From JAPLJU01 sp036725345 (GTDB taxonomy: Bacteria > Desulfobacterota > Syntrophia > Syntrophales > UBA2192), in the NCBI GenBank assembly GCA_036725345.1, contig DAIMEJ010000006.1:1-64000 (forward strand): 64,000 nt of DNA. Direction: 5' to 3'. Below are positions 25,734 to 33,271 of this stretch, piece by piece. Position 1 is the stretch's first letter. Each line of letters opens with the position of its first letter. The notes beneath the pieces are model-generated. The model searched no databases and was not told the origin of the DNA. It worked only from the letters and a program-made list of their open reading frames with translations. A program made the position numbers and the translations under genes.

Positions 25734-26630
25734 TCACCCTTCAGGGCTGCCCGGGGCTTGCAGGGAATCCAGGAGGGCCTCGAGTTCGGTCCGTTCGAGC
25801 GCGTAAGTTTTGCGGCAGAACTCGCAGGTCACGTCGGCCCGGCCCTGTTTTTCAATCATGTCGGCCAGTTCCTCCCCGCCCAGGGAAAGAAGGACTCTCT
25901 CGATTCGTTCACGGCTGCAGGTGCAGAGGTATCGGAGTTCGTGTCTTTCCAGCGTGACATAGGGGATCCCGCGGAAGATCGCTTCGAGGATGGACTCAGG
26001 GGACTCCCCCTCGCGGAGCAGCTGCGTGCAGGAAGGGAGCCTGCGGATGTTGTCGATCAGGCGGTCTATCATATTTTCGTCTGACGGGGGCAGGGACTGC
26101 ACCAGGAAACCGCCCGCCGCCGATACCTCCAGGCTCGGTTCCATGTAGACTCCCAGGGCGACGGCCGTGGGGATCTGCTCGGATTCGGCGTAATAGTAGG
26201 CGATATCCTCGGCGATTTCGCCGGTGCGGATCCTTACGACGCCGTTGTAGAGTTCTTTGCGGCCCGTGTCCTTGATGACCGTGAGGACGCCCTCGGTCCC
26301 GACGGCACCCGCGACGTCAAACTTCCCGTTCCTCGGCGGCAGGTCGATTTCAGGGACAGCCACGAAGCCGCGGATGTTGCCCTCGTAATCCGCTTCGACA
26401 ATCATCTTTTTGAGTGGCCCGTTTCCCTCGAATTTCAGGGCGAGACGCTGACCCATTTTCAGAAGCGAGGCCATCAGGGCCCCGCCGGTCAGGGCCCGGC
26501 CCAGGGCGGCGCAGGCCGTGGGGTAGGCGCCGTGCAGACGGCAGGATTCGTTGACGAGGTCCGTTGTCACACAGGCAAGACCGACGACGTTTGCCTGCTC
26601 ACTGATGACACGGACGATATAGTTTTTCAT
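25734..26630 (-). CDS. hslO: Redox-regulated chaperone Hsp33
   Basis: A 298-residue cytosolic holdase activated by oxidation. The C-terminal zinc switch is complete: YLCTCSRERIE and VTCEFCRKTY give the CxC and CxxC cysteines. Upstream blocks include GRALTGGALMASLLK and the beta-rich DETVARLV-like core. Length is normal. It is the first gene of a tight pair with the interrupted sterol-desaturase gene and lies upstream of the hdr genes, a redox-themed neighbourhood. Confidence 0.96.
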   Translation of the reverse strand: MKNYIVRVISEQANVVGLACVTTDLVNESCRLHGAYPTACAALGRALTGGALMASLLKMGQRLALKFEGNGPLKKMIVEADYEGNIRGFVAVPEIDLPPRNGKFDVAGAVGTEGVLTVIKDTGRKELYNGVVRIRTGEIAEDIAYYYAESEQIPTAVALGVYMEPSLEVSAAGGFLVQSLPPSDENMIDRLIDNIRRLPSCTQLLREGESPESILEAIFRGIPYVTLERHELRYLCTCSRERIERVLLSLGGEELADMIEKQGRADVTCEFCRKTYALERTELEALLDSLQAPGSPEG

Positions 26631-26699
26631 GAGAGGAGTTCGCGACCGGGACCGGCATGCAGCATGGGACCGTGACCGTGGTCAGGTGCGGCCCCTGGA

Positions 26700-26822
26700 T
26701 CAGGCTTTCTTTTCGTTCGCGGGAGGCAGAAGACCTTTGGCCCTGAGCTTGTTTCTCTCCTTGCGTCTTTTACGCCTCCGGTCGAGTTCCTTTTTGCGTT
26801 CGATTTTCTTGTGCTTGCTCAT
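26700..26822 (-). CDS. 40-residue basic protein, DUF6800-like
   Basis: A 40-codon frame starting MSKHKKIERKKELDRRRKRR and ending near LLPPANEKKA. It is strongly basic and helical at the N-terminus, and GAGAGGAAAAG lies right before the ATG. Its pattern resembles the small DUF6800 proteins, of unknown function, which I recall with this MSKHKKIERK opening. RNA or ribosome binding is an inference from charge only. It lies between Hsp33 and the divergent biotin locus. Confidence 0.72.
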   Translation of the reverse strand: MSKHKKIERKKELDRRRKRRKERNKLRAKGLLPPANEKKA

Positions 26823-26964
26823 CTTTTCCTCTCTTCGGAATGGAGTGCCAATGACGCGCCAATGTAATCCAATCCTCAAGATCCTTCAAGGAAAATTCTC
26901 TCTCGTCGGCCCCGGATCGGGTCCGCATATGTCTGTTTTGCCCCTGTGCCTTTCTGGCCCGTCC

Positions 26965-27000
26965 GATTGTCAACCGCAAGCTATTTTAAGGTTGACAATC
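26965..27000 (+). promoter_or_regulatory. BirA operator upstream of birA
   Basis: GATTGTCAACC and GGTTGACAATC form a perfect 11-base inverted repeat with a 14-base spacer, the form of the biotin repressor box (TTGTnAACC-N14-16-GGTTnACAA). The right half contains TTGACA (26992-26997), usable as a -35 box, so repressor binding would block the birA promoter. This implies autoregulation by biotin. Confidence 0.85.
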
Positions 27001-27070
27001 ATTCGGGGAGGGTGTTATGGAGGGGCGCCGCCACGCCAGGGGGGCGGCCTGTGATTTTTGGGGGCGGGGG

Positions 27071-28054
27071 ATGATGGAGGGTAAGGAAGCGCTTCTGGAG
27101 CGGCTCAAAAAGGCGGAAGGCGGCTGGATTTCAGGCGAGGGGCTCAGCGTCGAAATGTCCATGACCCGTTCCGCCGTGTGGAAGCACGTCTGCAAGCTCC
27201 GCGCAGAGGGGTACGAGATCGAGTCCTCGCCCCGGAAAGGTTACCTGCTCCATCGGGTGCCCGATCGTCTTTTCCCCCGTGAGGTGCGCTCTGGCCTCGG
27301 CACGACGATCTTCGGCAAGGGCGAGATCGTCCACCTCCCGGAGACGGATTCCACGAATTCGAGGGCCAAGGAACTTGCAGGCCGGGGCATTCCCGAGGGA
27401 ACGATTGTCCTGGCCGAGAAACAGACGCTTGGGAGGGGCCGGCGCGGCCGAAGCTGGTTCTCACCGGCCGGCGGCGGCGGCCTTTACCTCTCTCTCGTCC
27501 TGCGCCCGGAAGTGTCGCCGGCGGAAGCGCCGAAGTTGACGCTCGTGACGGCAGTTGCCGTCTGCGATGCCCTCGTCCCCTATCTCCCTTCGCGGCCCGC
27601 GGTGAAATGGCCGAACGATATTCTCGCCGGGGACAGGAAGATTGCGGGCATCCTCACGGAAATCAGCACGGAACCCGATGCCATTGACTTCATCGTGGTG
27701 GGTCTGGGACTCAATGTCAATATCCCGGCTCGGCAATTCCCGAAGGAGATCCGGGGAAGCGCCACATCCATCCTTGTCGAAACGGGAACGAAGCATTCGA
27801 GAGCTGTCTTGCTCAGGTCTTTCCTCGAGCACTTCGAGAGGGTTTACGCCCTCTTTCTTGAAGGGCGGTTCCCTCTGATACTCGACCGCTGGAAGGCCTC
27901 TGCCGGCGCCACGGGCCGGCACGTGCGCGTAGATCGTATCGGCCGTGCACTGAGCGGGGAGATTCAGGACGTTGACGAAGACGGCTTTCTTCTTCTCAGG
28001 GATAAGGCGGGATACCTCCACCGCATCGTTTCGGGAGACGTGACGTACCTCTAG
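27071..28054 (+). CDS. birA: Bifunctional biotin ligase / biotin operon repressor BirA
   Basis: A 327-residue protein with an N-terminal winged helix (about 1-60, MTRSAVWKHVCKLR as recognition helix) and a biotin-protein ligase domain: ETDSTNSRAKELA, GRGRRGRSWFSP for biotinyl-AMP binding, then VKWPNDILAGDRKIAGILTE. A C-terminal SH3-like domain closes it. The wing domain plus the perfect operator upstream show it is the repressor type. Start at 27071 is the first of two Met codons behind GGGGCGGGGG. The biotin transport genes lie downstream. Confidence 0.95.
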   Translation: MMEGKEALLERLKKAEGGWISGEGLSVEMSMTRSAVWKHVCKLRAEGYEIESSPRKGYLLHRVPDRLFPREVRSGLGTTIFGKGEIVHLPETDSTNSRAKELAGRGIPEGTIVLAEKQTLGRGRRGRSWFSPAGGGGLYLSLVLRPEVSPAEAPKLTLVTAVAVCDALVPYLPSRPAVKWPNDILAGDRKIAGILTEISTEPDAIDFIVVGLGLNVNIPARQFPKEIRGSATSILVETGTKHSRAVLLRSFLEHFERVYALFLEGRFPLILDRWKASAGATGRHVRVDRIGRALSGEIQDVDEDGFLLLRDKAGYLHRIVSGDVTYL

Positions 28055-28147
28055 TGAATAGTGGCTAGTGGATAGTGAGGAGTGAAGAGTGAAAAATTTT
28101 CTTTTTTTATTTTTTTCCTCACCACTCACCACTCTCCACTCATCACT
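28053..28147. repeat. Degenerate AGTGGATAGTG-type repeat hairpin
   Basis: The left arm repeats AGTGAATAGTGGCTAGTGG-like units and the right arm (28117-28147) their inverted form, with a T-rich centre. It lies between convergent birA and a zinc-ribbon gene and probably acts as a bidirectional terminator. A related repeat lies at 33233-33262. Confidence 0.65.
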
Positions 28148-28152
28148 GCTTC

Positions 28153-28344
28153 CTACTGAATCGGTACGCAGGAGATCCGCAGTTTCGTTCCGCAGTCTTT
28201 GCAGTAGATGGCCCTTTCCTCACGGATGGGTTTCTTGCAGATCGGGCATTTCCCGATAAGCGCCGCGCGGCAGTATTCGCAGCACCTGCGCCTTCGATCC
28301 GCGGTCGTGTAGGCGCATTCGGGGCAGATAAGACAGCCTTTCAT
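28153..28344 (-). CDS. 63-residue multi-zinc-ribbon protein
   Basis: A small protein with four CxxC-type knuckles: CLICPEC, CCEYC, CPIC and CKDC. This could bind two zinc ions in a double zinc-ribbon. No family name is certain. The ATG at 28344 begins MKGCLICP and no strong ribosome site is visible. The cysteine spacing makes a chance reading frame unlikely. It faces birA and diverges from bioY. Confidence 0.65.
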   Translation of the reverse strand: MKGCLICPECAYTTADRRRRCCEYCRAALIGKCPICKKPIREERAIYCKDCGTKLRISCVPIQ

Positions 28345-28404
28345 GACACTGAACACATAAATCAAAATCAGGGAAAGCGCACCTTTTATTTTAGGGGATA
28401 GAAA

Positions 28405-28941
28405 ATGAAGGAAGAACGGTTGCCGCTGAAGGGGATGGTCTATGCGTCCATGTTCGGGGCCATGACAGCGGCAGGGGCGATCATATCCATACCGTTGCAG
28501 CCCGTGCCCATCACCCTCCAGACTTTTTTCCTCTACCTCGCGGCGGCCCTGCTTGGAGGAGGACTCGGGGCGCTCAGCCAGATCGTCTACGTGCTCCTCG
28601 GCATTCTCGGTCTCCCCGTATTCTCGGGCGGTAAAGCGGGCCTCGGTGTCCTCATGGGGCCGACAGGGGGGTATATCGTCGGGTTCGTCGTCGCGGCCTT
28701 CGTCATTGGAAAGCTTGTCGAAATGAGGGAAAAAGCCGGTTTCACGTGGCTGGTTCTGTCCATGCTCGCGGGTGGAATCATCGTATACTCCCTCGGGGTT
28801 CTTCAACTCATGGTCGTGGCGGACCTGTCGCCGGCCAAGGCGGTTGCGGCAGGCGTTCTTCCTTTTGCGCCCGGCGACGTGCTGAAAATAACGGCGGCGG
28901 CCGCCATCGCGATGAAAATCCGCGGTCGAATCAACATTTGA
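28405..28941 (+). CDS. bioY: Biotin transporter substrate-binding component BioY
   Basis: A 178-residue inner-membrane S-component of the energy-coupling-factor biotin importer. PLQPVPITLQTFFLYLAAALLGG, GLPVFSGGKAG and LMGPTGGYIVGF are the conserved BioY blocks, and about six helices are visible. AGGGGATAG precedes the ATG. With the ATPase and T-component just downstream it forms a complete dedicated biotin transporter, fitting regulation by BirA. Confidence 0.96.
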   Translation: MKEERLPLKGMVYASMFGAMTAAGAIISIPLQPVPITLQTFFLYLAAALLGGGLGALSQIVYVLLGILGLPVFSGGKAGLGVLMGPTGGYIVGFVVAAFVIGKLVEMREKAGFTWLVLSMLAGGIIVYSLGVLQLMVVADLSPAKAVAAGVLPFAPGDVLKITAAAAIAMKIRGRINI

Positions 28942-28967
28942 ACAGACAGGAGAGGAAGGCTCGAGCC

Positions 28968-29831
28968 ATGATCCGAATCGAAAACCTCGAATTCCGTTAT
29001 ACGGCGGAAGGCCCCCCGGTCCTTTTCTCGGTTGACGCGCAGATTGGCGACGGGCAGTATGTGGCCCTCATCGGTCCGAACGGATGCGGCAAGACAACGC
29101 TCGCCAAACACTTAAACGGTCTTCTGTCGCCCACGTCGGGCGATGTCTGGGTCGACGGCATGAACACGAAGGATTCGTCCGCCCTGAGAGATCTCCGGAG
29201 GACCGTGGGCATGGTCTTCCAGAACCCGGACAACCAGATTGTGGGCATGACCGTTGAGGAAGACCTGGCCTTCGGTCCCGGCAACCTCCGTCTCGCGGCG
29301 GCGGAGATTGGGCGAAGGGTCGAAGAGAGCCTCCATGCCGTGGGGCTTTCGGGTTATGAAAAGCGCCCGACGCACACCCTCTCCGGGGGTGAAAAGCGCC
29401 TGATCGCCATTGCCGGCGTCCTGGCCATGCAACCGCGGCACCTTGTCTTCGATGAACCCACGTCGTTCCTCGATCCGGCGGGGAAACGCAGGGTTCTCAA
29501 TGTGATCAGGAAATTGAACGGAAGCGGGATCACCGTCATCCATGTCACGCACGACATGGACGAGATTGTCGAATCCGACCGCGTCCTGGTCATGACGGGG
29601 GGCCGCATCTCGATGACGGGATCGCCGGGAGAGGTGTTGAGCCGGGTCGAAGAGATGAAAGCGATGGGTCTGGGTCCGCCGCAGGTAACGGAGCTCATGT
29701 GGCGCCTTAGACAGTCCGGCCAGGACGTGCGGCAGAACGTTGTCACTATCGACGAAGCCGTGAGCGCGCTCACTTCCCTGATTCTCGAAAAATCCCTTTC
29801 CGACGGGGACCACGCGCGACCGGAGGTGTGA
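28968..29831 (+). CDS. bioM: ECF transporter ATPase (EcfA / BioM)
   Basis: A 287-residue ABC ATPase. Walker A is GPNGCGKTT, the signature LSGGEKRL, Walker B LVFDEPTSFLD and the switch His in VTHDMDE. FQNPDNQIVGMTVEEDLAFGP-type Q-loop sequence is typical of ECF ATPases. ATG at 28968 with AGAGGAAGG upstream is preferred over an upstream in-frame start inside bioY. It powers biotin uptake with the EcfT protein four bases downstream. Confidence 0.94.
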   Translation: MIRIENLEFRYTAEGPPVLFSVDAQIGDGQYVALIGPNGCGKTTLAKHLNGLLSPTSGDVWVDGMNTKDSSALRDLRRTVGMVFQNPDNQIVGMTVEEDLAFGPGNLRLAAAEIGRRVEESLHAVGLSGYEKRPTHTLSGGEKRLIAIAGVLAMQPRHLVFDEPTSFLDPAGKRRVLNVIRKLNGSGITVIHVTHDMDEIVESDRVLVMTGGRISMTGSPGEVLSRVEEMKAMGLGPPQVTELMWRLRQSGQDVRQNVVTIDEAVSALTSLILEKSLSDGDHARPEV

Positions 29832-29835
29832 AAAC

Positions 29836-30612
29836 ATGTTTCATCTCGGACAGTATATTCCGAAGACCTCCGTGGTCCACGCTCTTGACCCCCGGGTCAA
29901 GATTCTCGCCACCCTCATGCTGAGCATGACCATCCTGCAGGCCGGTCCCGCCCAGGCTGCGATCCTTTCGGTTTTCCTGCTGTGCGGTGCGTGGTTTTCC
30001 CGGCTGTCCTGGCGGGACATCGGAACGGCCCTGAAACCCCTTGTGTTTTTTTTCTGCTTCCTCTTCCTGCTCCACCTGTTTTTCACGGACGGGCGGCCCC
30101 TCCTGCCCGCTTTTCCCATCATCACAATGGAGGGCCTTGCCCGGGGGCTCATGACCACGTGGCAGTTCATGGCCCTGGTCGTGTGCGCGGCGATTCTCAC
30201 GATGACCACCACGCCCTCGGAGCTCATCAGCGGCATCGAGTGCCTCCTGCGGCCGCTTCGCGCCGTTCGCATCTCCTCCCATGATCTGGCCGTCATGGTG
30301 TCGCTGGCGCTCAGGTTCGTGCCGACGCTTCTCCTGGAGTTCCACCGGCTGAGAGAGGCGCAGCTTTCCAGGGGGGCCGATTTCCGGAGAGGGACCGTCC
30401 CGGAGAGGTTGAAAAAGATATCCTCTCTGGCAAGCGTACTCGTCATCCAGACCTTTCAGAGAGCCGATGAACTGGCTCAGGCCATGGAGGGGCGGGGATA
30501 TGAGAGGGGACCCCGGACATACTTGAGGGAGCTTAAAATGGGCTGCGCCGACTACATTATCATGGCCTCGACGCTTGTTTTCATCGCGGCCTTGTATGCC
30601 TTTTCGGCATAG
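29836..30612 (+). CDS. bioN: ECF transporter transmembrane component (EcfT / BioN)
   Basis: A 258-residue protein with five or six membrane helices and a cytoplasmic coupling part. HALDPRVKI near the N-terminus and the Ala-Arg-Gly type coupling motifs EAQLSRGADFRRG and AMEGRGYERGPR are the hallmarks that dock to the ATPase. It starts four bases after bioM, so the two are translationally linked. Confidence 0.93.
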   Translation: MFHLGQYIPKTSVVHALDPRVKILATLMLSMTILQAGPAQAAILSVFLLCGAWFSRLSWRDIGTALKPLVFFFCFLFLLHLFFTDGRPLLPAFPIITMEGLARGLMTTWQFMALVVCAAILTMTTTPSELISGIECLLRPLRAVRISSHDLAVMVSLALRFVPTLLLEFHRLREAQLSRGADFRRGTVPERLKKISSLASVLVIQTFQRADELAQAMEGRGYERGPRTYLRELKMGCADYIIMASTLVFIAALYAFSA

Positions 30613-30700
30613 GGGGGCCGCCATCATGAGGGTTGAACATGAGGCCAAAGAGGGGTAGAATGCGGCCGCTTCGAACAGACGGGCAGAAAGATCGGGACGA

Positions 30701-31579
30701 ATGACTCACAACTGGCTCTGGGTGGACACTTCCCAAAAAAGACAGGAGGCGTTGGAGGATGTTTCAAATGCCCCTGAAATTGCCATTGACACGGAATACG
30801 ATTCTCTCCGTTACTTCCGGGATAAACTCTGCCTGCTCCAGGTCGGAACGGGAGACCGGACGTACCTCTTTGATCCCCTCAATCGAGGGCTCGACTTTAC
30901 CTTCCTCGGCAAGATTTTCAGGAGTTCCGCCCATGTGAAGGTCCTCCACGCGGGTGACAACGACGTTCGGATCCTGAAGCGCGATTACGGCTTCGAATTC
31001 AGAAACGTCTTTGACACCCAGAGGGCGGCCGCCCTCCTGGGCTCCGACCTCCTGGCCCTTTCCACGGTCATCGAGTCCTATCTGGGCGTCTCCCTCAACA
31101 AGGCAAAAAGATTGCAGCGATCCCGATGGGAGAACCGACCCCTCACGGAGGAACAGATCGATTACGCCGTGCGGGACACGGCCTTTCTGATCGATCTCTA
31201 CCGGAAGATGAAACCGGAGATCGTGAGCCGGGGGCTTGAGGATCAGGCCCGGAGGGCCTTCACGGCCGTCTGTTCGGCCCGTTGGAATGAAAAGGCCTTC
31301 GACGAACGGTCGCTGAGGGGTATCAAGGGATATCAGGATCTGGAGGATGCGCAGCGGGGGCGACTCAAAGCCCTCTACCGCTGGCGTTTCGAAAAGGCGA
31401 AGATCACGAATACGGCGCGGTTCATGATCCTCTCGGATCAGAACCTCCTCGATATTGCCACGTCGGATGTGAAATCGGTCCGTACCCTGGAAAGACTCTG
31501 CGGATTGACAAATCAGAAGGCCGAGCTTATCGGTCCCGAAATCCTCGAGATTCTGGAAGAACTTTCCTTGGAAGGCTGA
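30701..31579 (+). CDS. rnd: Ribonuclease D-like 3'-5' exonuclease
   Basis: A 292-residue exoribonuclease with the DEDD core: DTEYDSL (Asp30, Glu32), HAGDNDVRIL and the YAVRDT block with the general-base Tyr. An HRDC-like helical domain (about residues 200-290) follows, shorter than in E. coli RNase D. It trims 3' ends of tRNA and other stable RNA precursors. Its last 67 bases overlap the convergent phosphopantetheinyl transferase gene. Confidence 0.92.
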   Translation: MTHNWLWVDTSQKRQEALEDVSNAPEIAIDTEYDSLRYFRDKLCLLQVGTGDRTYLFDPLNRGLDFTFLGKIFRSSAHVKVLHAGDNDVRILKRDYGFEFRNVFDTQRAAALLGSDLLALSTVIESYLGVSLNKAKRLQRSRWENRPLTEEQIDYAVRDTAFLIDLYRKMKPEIVSRGLEDQARRAFTAVCSARWNEKAFDERSLRGIKGYQDLEDAQRGRLKALYRWRFEKAKITNTARFMILSDQNLLDIATSDVKSVRTLERLCGLTNQKAELIGPEILEILEELSLEG

Positions 31580-32220
31580 GACGCGACGAAGGCGAAGGCC
31601 CCGAATGCTCCGTCGTGGCTCAGGCTGATGTCCCAGTCTGTTTTATACCCCCGCACATAGACGACCGGCGGACCGAGTTCCCGGTCTTTTTTTATGCGCC
31701 GGATCTCGATCTCTTCCGCCGGCAGATCAAGGTACGACGAGAGTCCCCGAACAGCCGCTTCTCTCGTGAGGCGGGACTGATCCGGTGAAAGAGATGCTTC
31801 TGTCCCGTCCGCCAGGCGGATTACCTGCGCGATGATTTTCCTGCCCGGAACAGTTTCTCCGTCCGTTCCGACACAGTGGACATACTCGTTCGTGCGATAG
31901 ATGCGGACGGCCACGCGGCCGGAGGGACCTGTCACCAGGCCGCTCAACTCCTCCAGCGGCGGCTGGGATGGATGGGGGTGAGAGAGTGTGACGCTGAAGA
32001 CGCCCGGGGCCGAAGAGAGGGATGGCGAGGATTTCGAAAGGACCTTGTAGGCCGTTTCCTTGGCGCTCCAGAGGGTCCAGATCTCCCCGTCGGGATTCTG
32101 CGATCCGGCTATCCTATCCCTTTCTGACGGTGTGAATACCCGTTGCATGAAGCGAGGATCCCCGCTCTTTCCCCTGTTCCGGGGATCCGAGAGATCCACG
32201 ATGTCGTTCCCGACCGGCAA
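31513..32220 (-). CDS. 4'-phosphopantetheinyl transferase
   Basis: A 235-residue enzyme that attaches phosphopantetheine to carrier proteins. The N-terminal GNDIVDL (Asp6, Asp9) and WSAKETAYK (Trp51, Lys54, Glu55) are the two catalytic motifs, binding CoA and magnesium. It is the last gene of the acyl-chain cluster and presumably activates the cluster's ACP. Its start is fixed by GNDIVDL, yet 107 bases overlap the upstream acyltransferase gene, an unusually long same-strand overlap. Confidence 0.93.
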   Translation of the reverse strand: MPVGNDIVDLSDPRNRGKSGDPRFMQRVFTPSERDRIAGSQNPDGEIWTLWSAKETAYKVLSKSSPSLSSAPGVFSVTLSHPHPSQPPLEELSGLVTGPSGRVAVRIYRTNEYVHCVGTDGETVPGRKIIAQVIRLADGTEASLSPDQSRLTREAAVRGLSSYLDLPAEEIEIRRIKKDRELGPPVVYVRGYKTDWDISLSHDGAFGAFAFVASQPSKESSSRISRISGPISSAF

Positions 32221-32944
32221 AGTAGTTTTCCTCCATCTGGCACAGGCGGCGTATGATCTGCCGGGCGTAGTCCCGCTGAGCTTTCAGACCGTTCGACGCC
32301 GCCCTGCGGGGTTCCAGGAGGGACACGTCGGCGGTGAAGACCTCGCCCGCTTTGGGGAAGTCGCTGTAGGTCTCCTGGCTGTCACCCCGCAGGTAGATAC
32401 ACAGGATCTTGATGTCTTCGAACTGATGGACAAAGCGCCCCACACCGTAGGAATAAGTATCCACGGCCACGCGCCCCGTGCGGGACCGGCCCCCTTCAGG
32501 GAAAATCATCAGGAGCTGTTTGTGATGGAGAAGGGTGTTGCACTTCTCCAGTTGCTTCTTCATGTCGTCGCGGTCGCCGCCCCGCTGGATGGGAATGCAC
32601 TTGATCAGGTAACAGAGGGCGACCAGCAGGATATTCCGGTTGAAGTTCGTCCGTTCCGGAAGGTTCCAGGCAAGCCATCGGAAGTTCAGAAGATACCGGT
32701 GGAGCGGCAGCATGGCGTAAGTCAGGACCACGGAATCAACCAGCGTCAGGTGATTCGCGCAGACGAGCCACGGCCCTCGATGCTGCCGGAGGTGTTGCCG
32801 GCAGGACTGCCGGACCTCCCGCAGGTTTCTGACCCGCCAGCCGAGAAGACGGACGATCCCGTATGTCACGGGCCCGGCCACAAATACAAAAAGGCGGCCG
32901 GCCAGGTATTGGACGGCCAGAGGCCATCGGGATGACCCGTTCAT
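32114..32944 (-). CDS. Lysophospholipid acyltransferase family (PlsC-like)
   Basis: A 276-residue membrane-associated acyltransferase. ANHLTLVD carries the H-x4-D catalytic pair (His65, Asp70) and FPEGGRSRTG is the acceptor-binding motif. An N-terminal hydrophobic segment lies at about 15-35. Such proteins occur in aryl-polyene and other acyl-chain clusters, where they may load the product onto a lipid. Its C-terminal about 35 residues lie over the start of the phosphopantetheinyl transferase gene. Confidence 0.9.
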   Translation of the reverse strand: MNGSSRWPLAVQYLAGRLFVFVAGPVTYGIVRLLGWRVRNLREVRQSCRQHLRQHRGPWLVCANHLTLVDSVVLTYAMLPLHRYLLNFRWLAWNLPERTNFNRNILLVALCYLIKCIPIQRGGDRDDMKKQLEKCNTLLHHKQLLMIFPEGGRSRTGRVAVDTYSYGVGRFVHQFEDIKILCIYLRGDSQETYSDFPKAGEVFTADVSLLEPRRAASNGLKAQRDYARQIIRRLCQMEENYFAGRERHRGSLGSPEQGKERGSSLHATGIHTVRKG

Positions 32945-32954
32945 CCTTCAGCTC

Positions 32955-33206
32955 CTAGGCGGCCAGCTTCAGCTTGATGACGTCGATGGCGTCACCGATG
33001 GTCCTGATCTTGTCGGCGTCGTCGTCGTCGATGGAGATGCCGAAGACATCCTCGCACTTGATGACGACGTCGACAAGTCTTGCCGAATTGACCTTGAGGT
33101 CGTTGAGGATGTGTGTTTCCCGGTTGGCCTTCGCGAGCAACTCCTGGTTTTTGGTGTAAAGCTTCAAGATGTTGACGAACTCCGTGAAAATTTGCTTCTC
33201 TTCCAT
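32955..33206 (-). CDS. Acyl carrier protein with variant NSA attachment motif
   Basis: An 83-residue acidic helical protein of ACP size. The attachment serine is Ser41 in LKVNSARLVDVV, where fatty-acid ACPs usually read DSL. The following helix is VVIKCEDVFGISIDDDDADKI, typical of ACPs. AAGGGAG lies before the ATG at 33206; an upstream in-frame Met has no such site. It should carry the growing chain made by the cluster. Confidence 0.9.
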   Translation of the reverse strand: MEEKQIFTEFVNILKLYTKNQELLAKANRETHILNDLKVNSARLVDVVIKCEDVFGISIDDDDADKIRTIGDAIDVIKLKLAA

Positions 33207-33232
33207 TTCTAAACTCCCTTTTAATTGTTGTT

Positions 33233-33262
33233 TTTTCTCTGCACTCATCACTCACCACTAGT
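33233..33262. repeat. Short ACTCATCACTCACCACTAGTC-like repeat
   Basis: A run of degenerate CACTCATCACTCACCACT units lies between the ACP gene and the ketosynthase gene. It resembles the repeat after birA at 28053-28147. Confidence 0.55.
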
Positions 33263-33271
33263 CACTGTTTC

